Part shown: positions 40,032 through 48,231 of the stretch, piece by piece
How positions within the stretch are numbered: the stretch's first letter is position 1
Layout of the letters: each line of letters opens with the position of its first letter
Assembly (NCBI RefSeq): GCF_014648875.1
Contig: NZ_BMRY01000008.1
Span: 1 to 64,000 of the forward strand
Direction of reading: 5' to 3'
Origin: Streptomyces parvus
GTDB lineage: Bacteria > Actinomycetota > Actinomycetes > Streptomycetales > Streptomycetaceae
DNA length: 64,000 bases
Made by a program: the position numbers and the translations under genes
The notes under the pieces: generated by a model
Seen by the model: the letters and a program-made list of their open reading frames with translations, nothing else
Database searches by the model: none
What the model was told of the DNA's origin: nothing

Positions 40032-41243
40032 TCAGCGCTCCCCCGCGAGGTCGAGATCACCCCGCGCCGCCGGTGCGGGGCCGCGGCCGGAAGCGGGCTG
40101 TTCTCCGTCGAGGCGCCACGGGTGGGCGAGCGTGGGCGACAGTGCTCGCCACCACGGCGCCACGGGCAGGATTCCGGCCGGCTCGAACGGTTCGCCCGGG
40201 CGGGGGAACGCCACCGGCTGGTCCGCCTCCTCGCCGGCGTCCTTCGTCCACTCGCCCGGCTCCGCCCAGGCGTGCGGCGCCAGGTTGAACGTGGCCCAGT
40301 GGATCGGGAGCAGCACTCCGTGCGGGCGGCCGCCCTGGAGGTCCAGGTGGGCGCGCATGCCTTCGGCGGGGGTCATGTGGATGTCCGGCCAGTACTCCGA
40401 GTACGCGCCGATCTGGATCATGGTGGCGTCAAAAGGGCCGTGCTCGGCGCCGATGTCCCGGAAGCCGGGGAAATAGCCGGTGTCCCCGCTGTGGTAGATC
40501 CGGTGTTCCGGGCCCGCGACGACCCAGGACGCCCAGAGGGTGTGCTGCCCGTTGCGCAGCCCGCGACCGCAGAAGTGGCGTGCGGGAGTGGCCGTGAGGC
40601 TGATCCCGGCGACCGTCGCGGTCTCGTTCCAGTCGAGCTCGTGCATCCGGGCCGCGGGCACGCCCCAGCGCTCCAGATGGGCTCCGACACCGAGCGGCAC
40701 GGCGAAGACCGTGTCGGTACCGGCCAGGGCACGGATCGTCGGCAGGTCGAGGTGGTCGTAGTGGTCGTGGGAGATCACGACCACGTCGACGGGTCCGAGC
40801 GCGGCCAGCGACAACGGGGTGGGGTGCAGCCGCTTGGGCCCGGCGAACGGGAACGGGGAACAGCGCTCGCCCCAGACCGGGTCGAACAGGATCCGTCGGC
40901 CGTCGATCTCCGCCAGCACGCTGGAATGGCCCATCCAGGTCAGCCGGAGCCCGCTGACGGGCGGTGCCGCCAGATCGGCGAGGGTGGTGGGGTGGACGGG
41001 CACAGCGCCGTTCGGCGTCCTGAGGGCCCGCTGCTCCTTCTGGAAATAGGTCTTGGCGAATTCGACGGTGGACCCGGAGGGCCTGATCCGGGCCCCCACC
41101 GGGTTCTGGAAGGCTCCGTCGACGAAATGGGGCGAGCGGCGGATGCGCTCCATCCGCGCTCCGGCCGGATCGGCCCCGAAGGACTCGGTACGCATCGAGC
41201 GCAGTTTCGTGCGGAGCGGAAGCAGGTAGTCAGCGCCGGTCAC
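40032..41243 (-). CDS. MBL-fold metallohydrolase (NAPE-PLD/UlaG-like)
   Basis: The 403-residue protein contains a metallo-beta-lactamase fold of the NAPE-phospholipase D/UlaG type. It has LTWMGHSSVLAEIDGRRILFDPVWGERCSP, the metal motif VVISHDHYDHLD (HxHxDH), RHFCGRG, YHSGDTGYFPGF and LLPIHWATFNLA. These enzymes use two metal ions to cleave phosphodiesters or lactones. An N-terminal extension of about 100 residues carries a conserved FQNPVG segment. It is a minus-strand gene 102 bases downstream of the PPOX gene start. Confidence 0.9.
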   Translation of the reverse strand: MTGADYLLPLRTKLRSMRTESFGADPAGARMERIRRSPHFVDGAFQNPVGARIRPSGSTVEFAKTYFQKEQRALRTPNGAVPVHPTTLADLAAPPVSGLRLTWMGHSSVLAEIDGRRILFDPVWGERCSPFPFAGPKRLHPTPLSLAALGPVDVVVISHDHYDHLDLPTIRALAGTDTVFAVPLGVGAHLERWGVPAARMHELDWNETATVAGISLTATPARHFCGRGLRNGQHTLWASWVVAGPEHRIYHSGDTGYFPGFRDIGAEHGPFDATMIQIGAYSEYWPDIHMTPAEGMRAHLDLQGGRPHGVLLPIHWATFNLAPHAWAEPGEWTKDAGEEADQPVAFPRPGEPFEPAGILPVAPWWRALSPTLAHPWRLDGEQPASGRGPAPAARGDLDLAGER

Positions 41244-41345
41244 AACATCTCCTGAGGGAGTCGGTGTCGTCTCATTATCGTCGGCCTGTACGACAGGGCG
41301 AGCAGAAGATGCTGAACGGGGCAGCCGGTCCGGCCGACGGGGGCG

Positions 41346-41786
41346 TCAGCCACGCGGCTGCCCGTAGACGTGGTCGATGCGCAGGGTGAGCAGGACCCTG
41401 CGGTCCTCGACCATGGCCCGCCGGTAGTCCTCCCAGTCGGGGTGCTCGCCCCTGACGTCGCGGTAGAGCGTGATCAGGGCCTCCACGGTGGCGTCGTCGG
41501 GGGTCTCGGCGGGTGGAGTCAGCTCGGCGGTGCCGTCGGCGACGGTCCAGGCCCACCGGTCGTCGCTCGTGACGTGATAGCTCGCCCGGGGGTCGCGCCG
41601 GAGGTTACGGGTCTTGGCCCGGCCCTCGGTGACCGAGACGCGGACCACCTGCTCCTCGGGGTAGAAGGCGTGATTGACGTTGGACAGCTGAGGGCGTCCG
41701 TCCTGCTTCAGGGTGACCAGAACCCCGCCGTCCTGCTCGCCGAGGAGTCGGAGCAGCGCTTGCCGAGCCGGTTCGATTCGCGTCAT
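41346..41786 (-). CDS. PPOX-class F420-dependent oxidoreductase
   Basis: The 146-residue split-barrel protein has GGVLVTLKQDGRPQLSNVNHAFYPEEQVVRVSVTEGRAKTRNLRRDPRASYHVTSDDRWAWTVADG. This pattern is typical of actinobacterial F420-dependent reductases or biliverdin-reductase-like proteins. ATG at 41786 is chosen; the frame to 41846 adds residues outside the family. It is divergent from the TetR gene at 41985 across 200 bases, so TetR might regulate it. Confidence 0.88.
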   Translation of the reverse strand: MTRIEPARQALLRLLGEQDGGVLVTLKQDGRPQLSNVNHAFYPEEQVVRVSVTEGRAKTRNLRRDPRASYHVTSDDRWAWTVADGTAELTPPAETPDDATVEALITLYRDVRGEHPDWEDYRRAMVEDRRVLLTLRIDHVYGQPRG

Positions 41787-41984
41787 GCAGAATGCAACGT
41801 CCGGGCCGGCCGGAGGATTCCGGTGCCGGCCCTCTCCCCCGCTCATGTCACATCTCCCCCGGTCGTGTCACATCCGTCGGCCCCCGCGACGTCCTTCTGG
41901 TGAACGTCCGTTTCCCAGGTCGCCGCCGGTCACCGGCCATCGTCCGTGCCGCCGCTGACCTGGCCGATTCGTTAGGGTGTCCCG

Positions 41985-42626
41985 GTGGCAAGAGTCCGGT
42001 TGAACGTGGCGGAGCGACGTGAGGAGCTGCTGCGTGCCGCGGTCGAGCAGATCGAGATCCGAGGGGTCTCGTCCGTGCGCATCGCCGATGTTGCCCAGGT
42101 GCTGGGTGTGAGCAACGCGCTCGTCCTCTACCACTTCTCGACCAAGGAAAAGCTGGTCGCCGCGGCGTTCGCGTACGCGGCCGAGGCCGATCTCGCCCAC
42201 CTCCGCAAGCTGCTGGCCCGCCGCACCACCGCCCTGCGGCGGCTGCGGGCGGCCGTGCGGTGGTACGCCCCGACCGGAACGGCCAAGGGCTGGCGGCTGT
42301 GGATCGAGGGCTGGGCCGCGGCGCTGCGCGAGCCGGCCCTCCGTGAGGTCGCGGGCGACCTCGACCAGCAGTGGAAGACGGAGCTGGCCCAGGTCATCGA
42401 GGAGGGCGCCGCCGCCGGAGAGTTCCGGTGCGAGGACCCCCGGTCGGCGGCCTGGCGGCTCACCGCCCTGCTGGACGGGATGGCGGTGCAGACGACCTCG
42501 TACGCGGGTCCGCTCTCCCGGACCACGATGCTGCGGTGGACCGACGAGGCGCTCGCCCGCGAGCTGGGCGTCGACCTCGCCGAGCTGACCGGCGCGGCGG
42601 TCGAGGACGCGCCGGCCGAAGGCTGA
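41985..42626 (+). CDS. TetR-family transcriptional regulator (BetI-like C-terminus)
   Basis: The 213-residue protein has a TetR helix-turn-helix (RREELLRAAVEQIEIRGVSSVRIADVAQVLGVSNALVLYHFSTKEKLVAAAF) and a C-terminal ligand pocket of the BetI type (RLWIEGWAAALREPALREVAGDLDQQWKTELAQVIEEGA). The GTG start at 41985 fits. No clean palindrome was found in the upstream 200 bases, so targets are uncertain; the divergent F420 oxidoreductase is the natural candidate. Confidence 0.9.
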   Translation: MARVRLNVAERREELLRAAVEQIEIRGVSSVRIADVAQVLGVSNALVLYHFSTKEKLVAAAFAYAAEADLAHLRKLLARRTTALRRLRAAVRWYAPTGTAKGWRLWIEGWAAALREPALREVAGDLDQQWKTELAQVIEEGAAAGEFRCEDPRSAAWRLTALLDGMAVQTTSYAGPLSRTTMLRWTDEALARELGVDLAELTGAAVEDAPAEG

Positions 42627-42644
42627 CCCTTCATCTTCGACCGC

Positions 42645-42697
42645 ATCACCCCCGATCCCCGGCCGAACCGTCTTCATCACCCCTGATCCCCGGCCGA
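42645..42697. repeat. 22-base direct repeat between convergent genes
   Basis: The sequence at 42645-42666 recurs with one mismatch at 42676-42697, a 31-base period. It lies between the stops of the TetR gene and the DUF6745 gene and has no clear hairpin. Confidence 0.7.
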
Positions 42698-42716
42698 CGG
42701 CTGACCGGCCGCCGCG

Positions 42717-43718
42717 TCAGGTCTGGCGCACCGGTGCGTAGGCCGCCCCCTCCAGGCCGAACGTCCAGGCGACCCCGTCCTTCGCCGTCCGGGTGGTGGG
42801 CGGCACGCGCAGCCAGTAGGTGCGGTACGTGCCGTCCGGCTCGGGGGTGGAGTTCACCACCTCGACCATCACCACGTCCTCGTCGCCGTCGAGGGCGATG
42901 CGCCAGAGGATGCCCGTCTCGTCGCGGTGGACGGGCTCGGCGCCCGACTCGGAGAGATACCGGTCGTAGCCGTAGTACTCCAGCATCACCCGGCGCAGCT
43001 CCGCGTTCTCCTCGGCGCGGATCCGCTCCGGGGTGAGGGAGGACAGTTCCTCCAGGAATGCGGCGGGCACGGGCATACCGCGCCAGGCGTGCAGGGCGAA
43101 CCCGTCCCCGTACGCGAGTGCCGGCCCCTCCCCGTGGTCGAGCCGGCCCGCCTCGTCGCGGTGGAGGACGTCGGGCCGCTCGGTGATGACCACGGCCTGC
43201 TCGTAGGGCCACCACCAGCCGGCGTTGCGGGCCACCTCCGCGAGACCCGTGAGCCGGTCGCCGTGCCCGTCGAAGGCCGCGAGCCATGCGGCGTCGTGCT
43301 GGCCGAGCACCGCGTCCAGGAGCACCAGCCTGACGGCCGCCGCGTCCTGGGGCCGGGGTGCCAGGTCGGCGACGACACCGGCCCGTATCCGCTCGGCGAG
43401 CGCTGCCGTGGTCTCCCACAGCTGGGCCCCGGTGGCGGACCAGAGCGCCGACCAGCCCGCCGGGCCCAGCTCGTCGTACATCCGGCGGCGTTCGTCCGCC
43501 CAGGGGCGGGTGCGCACCTCCTCGCGCACCGACCGTCCGGCGTCGGTCAGCTTCTCGACCGTCCCGACGGCGGCCCGGGGCGATGCGGCCCAGATGATCC
43601 TCTCCGGCTCGGCCAGTCCGGCGGTACGGTAGGCGCGCCGCACCCCGGCCTCGGCCGCCGCCCGGTCCGCCCGGCCGGTCGCCGCCGCCACGCTGCGCCA
43701 GGAATTCACGTTCTGCAT
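42717..43718 (-). CDS. DUF6745-type protein, function unknown
   Basis: The 333-residue cytoplasmic protein has a helical N-terminal half (WSALWSATGAQLWETTAALAERI, LVLLDAVLGQHDAAWLAAF). A conserved block follows (NAGWWWPYEQAVVITERPDVLHRDEAGRLDHGEGPALAYGDGFALHAWRG), resembling proteins annotated DUF6745. The beta-rich end contains LRVPPTTRTAKDGVAWTFGL. No catalytic motif is recognised. The smaller gene upstream on the same strand (43804-44154) forms a pair with it, and both diverge from the STM4015-type operon. Confidence 0.75.
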   Translation of the reverse strand: MQNVNSWRSVAAATGRADRAAAEAGVRRAYRTAGLAEPERIIWAASPRAAVGTVEKLTDAGRSVREEVRTRPWADERRRMYDELGPAGWSALWSATGAQLWETTAALAERIRAGVVADLAPRPQDAAAVRLVLLDAVLGQHDAAWLAAFDGHGDRLTGLAEVARNAGWWWPYEQAVVITERPDVLHRDEAGRLDHGEGPALAYGDGFALHAWRGMPVPAAFLEELSSLTPERIRAEENAELRRVMLEYYGYDRYLSESGAEPVHRDETGILWRIALDGDEDVVMVEVVNSTPEPDGTYRTYWLRVPPTTRTAKDGVAWTFGLEGAAYAPVRQT

Positions 43719-43803
43719 CGGTTGTCCCCGTCCCCTGCTGTGCTTGCTCTGGAAGGCTGTGCTCGGTCGTGAGAGTTGGGCTCGGCTGCCCAGGAAGGCC
43801 GCG

Positions 43804-44154
43804 TCAGTCCGCCACGATGCGGACCGCGCCCGGTGCGTACTCCCGCTGGCGTACGACGCGGAACCAGCCCTTGGGCAGCGGGATCACCGCGTGCTCCTCG
43901 TGCACCACCCGGCCGCCCTCGGGGAGATGAAGCAGCATCGGGCCGAACTGGCCCGCTTCCCGGATGAGCCGGCCGGGGCCCTGCACGGCGTGCGCGTGTC
44001 CGGTGACCTCGCCGAGCGCGAGCACGAGCCGTCCCCGCCCGTCGCGCAGTTCGCCCGGGGCTTCCAGGAAGGGGGCGGGCACCGCCGACTCGTCCAGCTC
44101 CATGATCAGTACGTCGCCCTGCCGGTACACAGACGTCTCCCCTCGTCGCGGCAC
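43804..44154 (-). CDS. Small beta-rich protein paired with DUF6745 gene
   Basis: The 116-residue protein has YRQGDVLIMELDESAVP, LVLALGEVTGHAHAVQGPGRLI, LLHLPEGGRVVHEEHAVIPLPKGWFRVVRQREYAPGAVR. The GHAHAV and HEEHAVIPLPKG histidines look like a metal or ligand site on a small beta-barrel. I recall similar partners next to DUF6745-type genes, but the function is unknown. It is the first gene of the minus-strand pair and is divergent from the STM4015-type gene across 151 bases. Confidence 0.75.
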   Translation of the reverse strand: MPRRGETSVYRQGDVLIMELDESAVPAPFLEAPGELRDGRGRLVLALGEVTGHAHAVQGPGRLIREAGQFGPMLLHLPEGGRVVHEEHAVIPLPKGWFRVVRQREYAPGAVRIVAD

Positions 44155-44193
44155 TTGCTGTGCCGACCCTGCGCAAAACGCTACGGGCAGGGT

Positions 44194-44248
44194 CTGACAA
44201 CCGGGCCGGGCGGAGGCCGTGGACGGGTCCCGGTCGCGGCGTTGTCAG
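44194..44248. promoter_or_regulatory. Inverted CTGACAAC/GTTGTCAG pair in a divergent promoter region
   Basis: CTGACAAC (44194-44201) and its exact complement GTTGTCAG (44241-44248) flank 39 bases in the 151-base region between the DUF6745 pair and the STM4015-type operon. A further GACAAC follows near 44270. This may be a regulator site controlling both operons, but evidence is limited to symmetry. Confidence 0.4.
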
Positions 44249-44305
44249 TGCGGCTTGATAGACCTTGCGGACAACAGCCGTCCCCAGGATCAGGAGCTCA
44301 GGGCC

Positions 44306-45262
44306 ATGTACGGTGCGCAGCATCTGCACGAGTTCGGCGGCCTTCCGGCCGTCGACTTCCGGCACACGACCGACGAGGGCCCCCGGCCCGCCGCAGATGC
44401 CGTGGCCTGGCGTGTCTCCGTCGATCCGTACGGCGACGACGAGGACCGGTCCTGGGAGGAGGAGTTCGCCCAGTTCCTGGGCGAGGTCGACCCGGCCGGG
44501 GTCCGGGCCCTGATCATCGGTCAGTGGGGCGAGGCGTACGAGGAGAAGTCCTCGGTTCCGATCAGCCTGGTGATCGCCGCCGCCGACCGGCTGACCTCGC
44601 TGGAGGCGGTGTTCGTCGGTGATCTGGAGGCGGAGGAGGCCGAGATCACCTGGATCGAGCAGTCGGATGTCACCGCGCTGCTGGCCGCCTTCCCGGCGCT
44701 GACGGAGCTCGGGGTGCGCGGCGGCACGGATCTGGTGTTCCCGCCGACGAAGCACGGGCGGCTGCGGTCACTGACGATCCAGGCGGGCGGGCTGCCGGTC
44801 GAGGTGGTGCGCGGCGTGCTGGACAGCGAACTGCCCGCACTGGAGCGGCTGGACCTCTGGCTCGGGGTCTCCGCCTACGAGGGGAACACCGATGTCGCCG
44901 ACCTCGCTCCGCTGCTCTCCGGCACCCGTTTCCCCCGGCTGAACCATCTGGGCGTGCGCAACAGCGAGATCCAGAACGAGATCGCCGCCGCCATCGCCTC
45001 CGCTCCGGTCGTCGCCCAACTACGGGTGCTCGACCTGTCGAACGGGACGCTGGGCGACGAGGGGGCGGCCGCCCTGCTCGAAGGGCAGCCGCTGACCCAC
45101 CTGGAAGTCCTCGACCTCCACCACCACTTCCTCAGCGACGCCGTGGCGGAGCGGGTCCGTTCCGCCCTGGAGCCGCACGGGGTCCGGGTCGACCTCTCGG
45201 AGAAGTGCGAGCCGTGGGGCGACCGGGGCGCCGAGGGCCGCTACACCGCGGTATCGGAGTAG
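44306..45262 (+). CDS. STM4015-family leucine-rich-repeat-like protein, copy 1
   Basis: The 318-residue protein matches the STM4015 family. It has an N-terminal HLHEFGGLPAVDFRHTTDEG segment and AADAVAWRVSVDPYGDDE. A series of leucine-rich-repeat-like units follows (LTELGVRGGTDLVFP, ALERLDLWLGVSAYEGN, FPRLNHLGVRNSEIQNEI, AQLRVLDLSNGTLGDEGAAALLEGQPLTHLEVLDLHHHFLSD). It has no signal peptide and no catalytic motif; such repeats usually bind proteins. ATG at 44306 follows AGGAG. It is the first gene of the six-gene operon, and a close paralogue follows six bases downstream. Confidence 0.88.
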   Translation: MYGAQHLHEFGGLPAVDFRHTTDEGPRPAADAVAWRVSVDPYGDDEDRSWEEEFAQFLGEVDPAGVRALIIGQWGEAYEEKSSVPISLVIAAADRLTSLEAVFVGDLEAEEAEITWIEQSDVTALLAAFPALTELGVRGGTDLVFPPTKHGRLRSLTIQAGGLPVEVVRGVLDSELPALERLDLWLGVSAYEGNTDVADLAPLLSGTRFPRLNHLGVRNSEIQNEIAAAIASAPVVAQLRVLDLSNGTLGDEGAAALLEGQPLTHLEVLDLHHHFLSDAVAERVRSALEPHGVRVDLSEKCEPWGDRGAEGRYTAVSE

Positions 45263-45268
45263 AGCGGC

Positions 45269-46228
45269 ATGACGTACCTCGGAATTCGGCACTTCGACCG
45301 CTTCCACGGGCTGCCGGTCCACACCCCGGCGCCGTCCTCCGGGCCGCTGCCCGCCGCCGACGCCGTGGCCTGGCGGCTGGAGTGCGACTACGGCGAGGGG
45401 GCGGACTTCGCCACCGTGTGGGACCAGTTCCAGGACGTGGTGGACACGGAGCAGGTCCGGGCGCTCGTCATCGGCCCCTGGTGGCGTACGGACTACACGC
45501 CGTTCGACGAGGTGCTGGAGCTGCTCGTCGACGACGCGTCGGCCTTCCCGGCGCTGCGCGGGCTCTTCCTCGCCGATGTGGTGAGGGAGGAGTGCGAGGT
45601 CTCCTGGCTGCGCATGTGCGACATCACTCCGGTGCTCGAAGCGCTGCCGTCGCTGGAGGAGTTCGCCGTGCGCGGCTGCGGCCACGCAGGGCTCGGGATG
45701 CGCCCCCTGCGTCATGCGGCGCTGAAGTCGCTGCGCTTCGAGTCCGGCGGTCTGCCCGGTTCGCTGGCGCGGGCTGTCGCCGCGAGCGAACTGCCCGCGC
45801 TGGAGCGGCTGGACCTGTGGTTCGGCAGTTCGTGGTACGGCGGCGACGCCACGGTCGACGACATCCGGCCGCTGCTGTCGGGCGGGGCCTTCCCCCGGCT
45901 GCGCCACCTGGGGCTGCAGAACAGCGAGATCCAGGACGAGATCGCCGTCGCGGTGGGTTCGGCTCCCGTCGTGGCCCAGCTGGAGACCCTGGCGCTGTCC
46001 ATGGGCACCCTGAGCGACACGGGCGGCCAGGCCCTGCTCACCGGTCAGCCCCTGAACCATCTGTCCACGCTCGACCTGCGCCACCACTACCTCACCGGGC
46101 CGGTGCTGGACCGCATCAGGACCGCCTGCGCCCCGGCCGTGGTCGAGGGCGGCGAGGCCGAGGACGACTACGCCGACCCGGATGACGAGGACGACGAACC
46201 GGAACGCTATGTCGCGGTCAGCGAGTAA
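45269..46228 (+). CDS. STM4015-family leucine-rich-repeat-like protein, copy 2
   Basis: The 319-residue paralogue of the preceding gene shares the frame of repeats (ALERLDLWFGSSWYGGDATVDDIRPLLSGGAFPRLRHLGLQNSEIQDEI, ALLTGQPLNHLSTLDLRHHYLTGPV). It differs in its acidic C-terminus (AEDDYADPDDEDDEPERYVAVSE); both end with the same AVSE residues. Tandem duplication of the family member within one operon suggests two binding partners. It overlaps the next gene by 20 bases. Confidence 0.87.
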   Translation: MTYLGIRHFDRFHGLPVHTPAPSSGPLPAADAVAWRLECDYGEGADFATVWDQFQDVVDTEQVRALVIGPWWRTDYTPFDEVLELLVDDASAFPALRGLFLADVVREECEVSWLRMCDITPVLEALPSLEEFAVRGCGHAGLGMRPLRHAALKSLRFESGGLPGSLARAVAASELPALERLDLWFGSSWYGGDATVDDIRPLLSGGAFPRLRHLGLQNSEIQDEIAVAVGSAPVVAQLETLALSMGTLSDTGGQALLTGQPLNHLSTLDLRHHYLTGPVLDRIRTACAPAVVEGGEAEDDYADPDDEDDEPERYVAVSE

Positions 46229-47366
46229 CGCCGGGGGCGGCCCGGAGCCGAGCTTCGCGGTCGTCGGCAACCCGGACAACCGGCGGGTCGCCTTCTTCGA
46301 GGAGGCGGTGCGGTCCGCCGGTCTGCCGGCGGCCCGGGTCGTACCCTGGCTCCAGGTGCTGCGCGGCGAGGCGGCGTTCGCTCCCGGCGAGTGCGTGCGG
46401 ATCGATTCGCCCGGTGAGGACGCCGAGGTGGACCGGCTGCTCCGCGGTGTCGACGACCCGACCCGGGTGGAGGGTTCGGCCCGGTGGTACGCGCACTTCA
46501 CCGCGGCGGTGGAGGCGGTCGCCGGTGCGGCGTCAGCGGCGGGTGCCGAGGTGCTGGGCTCCCCTGCCGATATCGCCGTGCTCTTCGACAAGCGGCTGTG
46601 CCACGGACTGCTCGACCGGGCGGGGGTCCCCGTGCCCGCCTCGCCGACGTCCGGACCGGCGGGGGCCCCGGTGCGCGGCTGGTCCGACGTACGGGAACTG
46701 CTGCGCGAGCACCGGATGCCCCGGGCGTTCGTGAAGCTCGCGCACGGCTCCTCCGCCTCCGGGGTGCTGGCGGTGGAGACGGCGGGCCCCGGCCGGGTCC
46801 GGGCGAGCACATCGGTGGAACGGGACGCGTCGGGCCGGCTGTTCAATTCGCTGCGGGTCCGGCGCTACACCTCGGAGCGGGAGGTCGGCGCGGTCGTGGA
46901 CGCGCTGGCCCCGGACGGGCTGCACATCGAGCGGTGGCTCCCGAAGGCGTCCCAGCGGGGGCGGGCCGCGGACCTGCGGATCGTGGTGGTCGGCGGCCGG
47001 GCGACGCACGCCGTCGTGCGGACGAGCACGAGCCCCATGACCAATCTGCATCTCGGCGGCGCGCGCGGTGACCTCGACGAGGTCCGGGGCGCCGTCGCGG
47101 CGGCGGGCGGCTGCTGGCGCGAGGCGCTGGCGATGTGCGAGCGGGCGGCGGCCTGCTTCCCCGGGACGCCCTGTGTGGGCGTCGACCTTCTGCCCACGGC
47201 CGGCTGGCGGCGCTTCGCCGTCGGCGAGGTCAACGCGTTCGGCGATCTGCTGCCCGGGCTCACCGGTCTGCCGGGCAGCGGCGCCGAGGGCCTGGACACC
47301 TATGCGGCGCAGGTCGCCGCCGTACTGGACCGAGCAAGGAACCACCGTGCCGTCACCGCTTCCTGA
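46209..47366 (+). CDS. STM4014-family protein, ATP-grasp-like
   Basis: The 385-residue protein shows ATP-grasp features: FAVVGNPDNRRVAFFEEAVRSAGLPAARVVPW (pre-grasp), IAVLFDKRLCHGLLDRAGVPVP, AFVKLAHGSSASGVLAVET as the ATP-lysine loop, LRIVVVGGRATHAVVRTS, and CVGVDLLPTAGWRRFAVGEVNAFGDLLPG as the metal-binding end. ATP-grasp enzymes ligate a carboxylate to an amine or thiol through an acyl-phosphate. The product in this operon is unknown. ATG at 46209 is chosen; an upstream start at 46182 lies deeper in the preceding gene. It overlaps the next gene by 20 bases. Confidence 0.88.
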   Translation: MSRSASNAGGGPEPSFAVVGNPDNRRVAFFEEAVRSAGLPAARVVPWLQVLRGEAAFAPGECVRIDSPGEDAEVDRLLRGVDDPTRVEGSARWYAHFTAAVEAVAGAASAAGAEVLGSPADIAVLFDKRLCHGLLDRAGVPVPASPTSGPAGAPVRGWSDVRELLREHRMPRAFVKLAHGSSASGVLAVETAGPGRVRASTSVERDASGRLFNSLRVRRYTSEREVGAVVDALAPDGLHIERWLPKASQRGRAADLRIVVVGGRATHAVVRTSTSPMTNLHLGGARGDLDEVRGAVAAAGGCWREALAMCERAAACFPGTPCVGVDLLPTAGWRRFAVGEVNAFGDLLPGLTGLPGSGAEGLDTYAAQVAAVLDRARNHRAVTAS

Positions 47367-48231
47367 CCCCGCCACGCCCTCCGAATCCGGCCGGCCCGAC
47401 ATGGGCGAGGTCGTGGGCAGCCACGATCTGCTGCTGGTCACCCTGGACACCCTGCGCCACGATGTCGCCGTCGAGCTGGCGGCCGCCGGACGCATCCCCC
47501 ACCTCGCCCGGCATCTGCCCGGCGGCGGCTGGGAGGAGCGGCACGCCCCGGGCAGCTTCACCTACGCCTCGCACCAGGCGATGTTCGCCGGGTTCCTGCC
47601 GACGCCCGCCTCCCCGGGGCCGCACCCCCGGCTGTTCGCGGCGCGGTTCGCGGGCAGTGAGACGACGGCGGACGGCACGTTCGTGTTCGACACCCCGGAT
47701 CTGGTGTCGGGGCTCGCCGCCGAGGGATATCGCACGGTGTGTATCGGCGGGGTCGGCTTCTTCAACCGCCAGGGGGCGCTCGGTTCGGTGCTGCCCGGGA
47801 TGTTCCAGGAGAGCCACTGGGAGCCCGGCTTCGGCGTCGCCTCGCCCACCTCGTTCGAGGAGCAGGTGGCACGGGCGGAGGAGGTCGTCGCGGCGCTCCC
47901 CCGGGAGCAGCGGCTGTTCCTCTTCGTGAACGTGTCCGCCCTGCACCAGCCGAACTGGTTCCATCTGCCCGGTGCGACCCGCGAGGCGGGCGACTCCAGG
48001 GCCACGCACGCGGCGGCCCTGGAGTACGTGGACCGGCACATCGGCCGGCTCTTCGCCGCCGCGAGCAGCCGCCGCCGGTGTTTCGCCATCGTCTGCTCCG
48101 ACCACGGCACCGCCTACGGCGACGACGGCTACACCGGTCACCGGCTCGGCCACCCGGCTGTCTGGACCGTCCCGTACGCCCACTTCTTCCTCGAACCACC
48201 CGCAACACCCGAACCGGGGGCCGCCCGATGA
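47347..48231 (+). CDS. STM4013-family protein, alkaline phosphatase superfamily
   Basis: The 294-residue protein resembles sulfatase/phosphopentomutase-type hydrolases. LLVTLDTLRHDVAVE near residue 30 fits the metal-binding start with Asp and a Thr nucleophile position. PGSFTYASHQAMFAGFLP follows, and IVCSDHGTAYGDDGYTGHRLGHPAVWTVPYAHFFLEP carries the metal-binding Asp-His and a second His. GTG at 47347 has AAGGA just upstream and overlaps the STM4014 stop. It overlaps the next start by four bases (ATGA). The expected chemistry is phospho- or sulfo-ester transfer or hydrolysis. Confidence 0.85.
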   Translation: MPSPLPDPATPSESGRPDMGEVVGSHDLLLVTLDTLRHDVAVELAAAGRIPHLARHLPGGGWEERHAPGSFTYASHQAMFAGFLPTPASPGPHPRLFAARFAGSETTADGTFVFDTPDLVSGLAAEGYRTVCIGGVGFFNRQGALGSVLPGMFQESHWEPGFGVASPTSFEEQVARAEEVVAALPREQRLFLFVNVSALHQPNWFHLPGATREAGDSRATHAAALEYVDRHIGRLFAAASSRRRCFAIVCSDHGTAYGDDGYTGHRLGHPAVWTVPYAHFFLEPPATPEPGAAR

